DNA of 8,535 nt, taken from contig CALAFU010000085.1 in assembly GCA_937891325.1 (NCBI GenBank), positions 1-8,535 on the forward strand, read 5' to 3'. The notes beneath the pieces were generated by a model. It saw only the letters and a program-made list of their open reading frames with translations. It made no database searches and had not been told where the DNA came from. Made by a program: the position numbers and the translations under genes. Positions 5,368-8,535 of the stretch are shown piece after piece. This DNA is from an uncultured Candidatus Melainabacteria bacterium (lineage in GTDB: Bacteria > Cyanobacteriota > Vampirovibrionia > Gastranaerophilales > Gastranaerophilaceae). Numbering within the stretch: the first letter of the stretch is position 1; the number at the start of each line of letters is the position of its first letter.

Positions 5368-6846
5368 TTATTTACCTGGGGCTAATTCAAACTTGCTGTT
5401 TGGTTTGAACTTGTTTTTGTAAACTTCAACGTGTGGTTGGAAAACCTCTGGTAATTTTTCAGTATTAGTAATCGCAACTTGACGTCTTAGCATACCTGTA
5501 TAAACAGTTTCAAAGTGTTTTGATTGAACGTATTCACCGATTGCTTCAGGTCTGATTGCGCCGTTTTCTACTTCAAGAATTTCTAAACCAACAGGCGCTG
5601 TTTCAAGGTATGAAACAAGTACTGCAGAAACATATTTTCTGTAATTTTCAGAAATATCAGGTGACATAATCGTCATAACCATGTGATATTTGTCTCTATT
5701 TTGTGGGTAGAAAAATCCTTCTGAAGCATAATGCATACTGTCTGGAGCTTTTGAAGATACAAAATCAAAATCTTTTAGTGATTCCAAGTATAATTGTTTA
5801 ATCCAATTTTCTCCACCTGTTTCAAACAAATGACCAAAATATTGTTGTTGAGTTAGTTTGTATCCGTAATCTCTAGAATATACGTTAAATATGGCTGCCA
5901 AGCCTGCTGGATTGTCGTTTGCGTTTTCATTTAGGCAGAAGCCTGACATTTTTTCAGCGCTTTTTAACATTCTAACAGCTTTTGCTTTTGGAAAACCTGC
6001 ATAAGCGTTTACAAACAATCCTGCATCATCAAACATGCTGAAACGTCCGCCAACACCATCGTGAATATATAATTCTTTGATGTAAGAGTTATCTTTGCCG
6101 TTTTTGTGTCCGATTTTGCCTCTTAAATTTGCTTTTGTTGCTGTTTTATCTGTACAAATTGCAAAGTGACTTTGAGCTTTTGTTTTTGCTTGAGAGTCAT
6201 TTAAACCTTGCTTTTTGTAGTATTCAATCAACATATTTTCAAATCTTGTAAAAGCATCTTTTGTTTCAAATGTTGTACCTGATTTTGATACAACTAAGAA
6301 ATTCAAATCTTGTACAGGGTGATTAACTTCTTTTAAAAAGTTTGAAAAACTGATTGGGTCAATATCTGAGTAGAAATAAACTTTGCCTTTATTGCCAAAA
6401 CCGTTCATATTTAATAAAAATTCAGCTGTATGTTTTGAACCGCCAATACCTAAAACTACAAGAGGTCTTTCAACTTCGCCTTTTCTTGATTTTAGTTCAT
6501 TCGCTTGTTCATAAATTTCATCCAAGTGAGATTTTGTTCCGCGAACAGTCATTTGTTCAGTCGGTAAATCAACCCATTTTAAAAACTGTTTTGTATCAGC
6601 TTTTCTAGCTTTGAAATCCTTTACAACTGTTGACATATCTGATGCGTAATGTTCAGTCACCTCATAAAAATTTGCATAAGGTGTTTTGTTTTTCATTGGT
6701 GTTAAATAAGATTGTGTATATGGCCATTTTACGGCGGTTGCTGTTTTTACTGTTGCAACGCTTGGTTTTGTGTTTGCAACTGCTATCAAATTCATTTTGT
6801 TTACATCAGGGTTAATCATTGCTGATGCTAATAGTTCAAATAACAT
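5368..6846 (-). CDS. pgi: Glucose-6-phosphate isomerase
   Basis: A 492-residue cytoplasmic enzyme that interconverts glucose-6-P and fructose-6-P in glycolysis and gluconeogenesis. Sugar-phosphate-isomerase motifs appear in order: GIGGS at residues 133-137, SKSGTT at 187-192 (phosphate binding), VGGRFS at 265-270, the catalytic glutamate E355 in QLYLES, a candidate catalytic histidine H372 in SMHY, and the C-terminal lysine K477 in QPHVEVYK. AGGAG five bases upstream supports the ATG. The first ~50 residues (Ala/Val/Thr/Lys-rich) do not match anything I recall in the family and may be a lineage-specific extension. It follows the secreted-protein gene after an 11-base gap, so the two are probably co-transcribed, and the transcript likely ends at the hairpin at 5307-5344. 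The family is certain although the sequence is divergent from the E. coli enzyme. Confidence 0.92.
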   Translation of the reverse strand: MLFELLASAMINPDVNKMNLIAVANTKPSVATVKTATAVKWPYTQSYLTPMKNKTPYANFYEVTEHYASDMSTVVKDFKARKADTKQFLKWVDLPTEQMTVRGTKSHLDEIYEQANELKSRKGEVERPLVVLGIGGSKHTAEFLLNMNGFGNKGKVYFYSDIDPISFSNFLKEVNHPVQDLNFLVVSKSGTTFETKDAFTRFENMLIEYYKKQGLNDSQAKTKAQSHFAICTDKTATKANLRGKIGHKNGKDNSYIKELYIHDGVGGRFSMFDDAGLFVNAYAGFPKAKAVRMLKSAEKMSGFCLNENANDNPAGLAAIFNVYSRDYGYKLTQQQYFGHLFETGGENWIKQLYLESLKDFDFVSSKAPDSMHYASEGFFYPQNRDKYHMVMTIMSPDISENYRKYVSAVLVSYLETAPVGLEILEVENGAIRPEAIGEYVQSKHFETVYTGMLRRQVAITNTEKLPEVFQPHVEVYKNKFKPNSKFELAPGK

Positions 6847-6857
6847 TTTTTCTCCTA

Positions 6858-7742
6858 TTAATTATAAATTGTTACGTCTTCTGTTAATTTAATTCTAAAC
6901 GCTGTATCTGCTGGAATTGAGATTGAACCACCCTTTGAGAAAATTGCTATTACAGGTGATGCAACAATATTTGCACCAAATACAACTAAACCTGAGGCAA
7001 GTGTAAATGGGCTGAAAATGAAGGTTACACCTTCTCCTGCAAGTTTTTTTGTTGCCTTCCACATCTTGTCATTGAATTTCTTTCCAGGGGTAATCGATTT
7101 TGCTAAATTACTCCAATACTTGCGTTTACCTTTTATATTATTAAAATAAATTCTTTTATAATTAGCCTTTGTTACTTTACCACTAATTTCTTGAGTTCTT
7201 CCGTTAATGATAACTTTTTCTATTTGAATTACAACCAAACCACCGTTACCTGTAAGTTGCGGTGTATGAGAATCAGAAATTACTCCGACAAATCTTGTGT
7301 TTTCAGGTAAAGTAAAGTATTTTGTTTTGATAGGTTTAGGTAATTTGAAATAAACCTTTGTTCCTTCTGTCAATTTATCAGAAATAGCAGATGTGTTTCT
7401 GATAGTGAAAGAAGTACCTCTTTTAAGCGCAAGTGTTTGACCGTAACTCTTATATTTTTGTTGTTGAGTTATAATCTGTTGTTTTGTTGGTTGTGCAGGC
7501 TTTGCGCTTGTTTGAGTAGGTTTATTATAAGGTTTTGTAAAATCCTCACTAGATTGTAACGGCTTGTCATTCTTCAATTTGTCCGGCAAATTCGGCAACA
7601 AGTCGTTTTCAATTTTGTTTGGATTATATTTTCTTCTTATTTCATAATCAACAGATGCATCTATATCAAGCACTGCAAGTGCTGGTAGACACATCATGTT
7701 GAAGATTATTAAACTAATAAAAATTCTATTTAAGAAGTTCAT
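6858..7742 (-). CDS. Secreted beta-rich envelope protein of unknown function
   Basis: A 294-residue protein starting at the ATG at 7742. The frame is open further upstream to 7859, but those 39 residues are the shadow of the flavoprotein gene and precede a clear signal peptide. The signal is NFLNRIFISLIIFNMMCLP, then ALA with likely cleavage after A23. Next comes a Pro/Lys/Gln/Thr-rich linker (about 40-95), a beta-strand domain (about 100-200), a basic stretch, a hydrophobic Gly/Ala-containing segment (about 238-269) and a final strand motif ISIPADTAFRIKL. Strand motifs of the form (G/N/D)T-x-F recur four times. The layout resembles envelope proteins with SH3-like or VirB10-like barrels, but I cannot name a family. 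It overlaps the flavoprotein gene by 17 bases, with AAGG as ribosome site, and precedes pgi. Periplasm or cell-surface location is inferred from the signal peptide. Confidence 0.8.
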   Translation of the reverse strand: MNFLNRIFISLIIFNMMCLPALAVLDIDASVDYEIRRKYNPNKIENDLLPNLPDKLKNDKPLQSSEDFTKPYNKPTQTSAKPAQPTKQQIITQQQKYKSYGQTLALKRGTSFTIRNTSAISDKLTEGTKVYFKLPKPIKTKYFTLPENTRFVGVISDSHTPQLTGNGGLVVIQIEKVIINGRTQEISGKVTKANYKRIYFNNIKGKRKYWSNLAKSITPGKKFNDKMWKATKKLAGEGVTFIFSPFTLASGLVVFGANIVASPVIAIFSKGGSISIPADTAFRIKLTEDVTIYN

Positions 7743-8535
7743 TAATTGCCTTAGCTGCTCTTTTACCTGCACCCATAGCGTTAATTGCTGTTGAAGGACC
7801 TGTTGGTGCAACGTCGCCACCTGCATAAATTCTAGGGATTGAAGTTTCACCTGTGTCACCGTTGATTACGATATAACCTTTTTTGTCTGTGTCAAATGCC
7901 ATATCGTCAGCTACTGCTGATTTTTGGATAATAGGGTTTGGACCTGTACCCAACGCAACGATTACGCTATCAACGTCCATAACTGTATATTCGCCTGTTC
8001 CGATAGGTTTTCTTCTACCGCTTTCATCAGGTTCACCAAGTTCCATAATTTCGAACTTCATACCTTTTACATAGCCGTCTTCGCCTAAGATTTCAACAGG
8101 AGCGTGTAATAAATCAAAGATTACGCCTTCTTCTTTTGCGTGTCTGATTTCTTCTTTTCTTGCTGGGAGTTCAGCTTCTGTACGTCTGTAAACGATATGA
8201 ACTTCTTCAAAACCTGCTCTTAAAGATGTTCTAGCAGCGTCCATTGCTACGTTACCACCACCGATTACGGCAACTTTTTTACCAACTCTTAATGGTGTTG
8301 GGTATTTATCATCGTTTGCGTGCATCAAATTTACACGAGTTAAGAATTCATTTGCTGAGTATACACCGTTTAAGTTTTCTCCAGGAATACCCATCATCTT
8401 TGGAAGACCAGCACCTGAGCAAATAAAGATTGCATCATAACCGTCATCTTCAAGTTGTTTCAATGTGATAGATTTACCAACGATAACGTTTTTATTGAAT
8501 TTTACGCCCATAGCTTTAAGTGCATCTAGTTCTCT
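7726..8535 (-). CDS. NADPH-dependent glutamate synthase small subunit / NfnB-like flavoprotein (partial)
   Basis: The C-terminal 269 residues of a pyridine-nucleotide-disulfide-type oxidoreductase. The frame stays open to the right edge (RELDALKA precedes the first internal Met), so the N-terminus is outside the window. The NADPH-binding Rossmann motif VAVIGGGNVAMDAAR is at 8274-8230, with VYRRTEAELPARKEE just after; the paired Arg suits NADPH. A C-terminal FAD-binding segment YAGGDVAPTGPSTAINAMG ends the fold. GIPGENLNGVYSANEFL is typical of the GltA/GltD-like and NfnB proteins. It would pass electrons from NADPH through FAD, either to glutamate synthase for ammonia assimilation or, as NfnB, couple NADPH with ferredoxin and NADH. 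The missing N-terminal Fe-S region and upstream partner gene prevent a choice. It overlaps the next gene by 17 bases. Confidence 0.85.
   Translation of the reverse strand, partial: RELDALKAMGVKFNKNVIVGKSITLKQLEDDGYDAIFICSGAGLPKMMGIPGENLNGVYSANEFLTRVNLMHANDDKYPTPLRVGKKVAVIGGGNVAMDAARTSLRAGFEEVHIVYRRTEAELPARKEEIRHAKEEGVIFDLLHAPVEILGEDGYVKGMKFEIMELGEPDESGRRKPIGTGEYTVMDVDSVIVALGTGPNPIIQKSAVADDMAFDTDKKGYIVINGDTGETSIPRIYAGGDVAPTGPSTAINAMGAGKRAAKAINELLK

Noticed and set aside
6354..6815. Two + strand frames (84 and 61 codons) inside pgi
   Set aside because: Both are opposite the well-supported isomerase, Leu/Gln-rich from complementing its codons, and without start signals.

Overview
The window is an AT-rich, tightly packed bacterial chromosome segment with two convergent gene blocks. 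Positions 1-3515 read on the + strand. Positions 3700-8535 read on the - strand. They meet in a short intergenic region (3516-3699) that holds back-to-back terminators. No mobile element, CRISPR array, tRNA or rRNA is visible. Low GC, short leaders with clear Shine-Dalgarno sites, a one-domain LuxR-type regulator and the general protein style suggest an uncultured gut bacterium. My best guess is a Gastranaerophilales (Melainabacteria) relative. That is inference from style, not from a marker gene.

The + block is one probable operon. It starts with the last residues of N-acetylmannosamine-6-phosphate epimerase (NanE). A ROK-family sugar kinase follows with a 1-base stop/start overlap and is therefore probably the ManNAc kinase NanK of sialic-acid catabolism. 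Next come a 72-residue unrecognised protein with a TTG start, a UbiA-type membrane prenyltransferase overlapping it by 8 bases, and a cytoplasmic M16 zinc protease. The block ends at a perfect 17-bp hairpin.

The - block, in transcription order, starts with an NADPH-dependent flavoprotein running in from beyond the right edge (glutamate synthase small subunit / NfnB family). It is followed by a secreted beta-rich envelope protein of unknown function (17-base overlap), glucose-6-phosphate isomerase (11-base gap), a YuiF-type membrane antiporter/permease, and a solo LuxR-type DNA-binding protein with its own likely promoter.

The most unusual feature lies between pgi and the antiporter. A textbook intrinsic terminator (11-bp perfect stem followed by seven U) overlaps the first codons of the antiporter. 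Its start codon lies at the loop/3'-arm junction and it has no recognisable Shine-Dalgarno. This could be a simple end-to-start overlap or a transcriptional/translational switch. Other points of note are an inverted repeat overlapping the luxR extended -10, repeated short beta-strand motifs in the secreted protein, and extra residues in the M16 protease between its zinc-binding motif and third zinc ligand.
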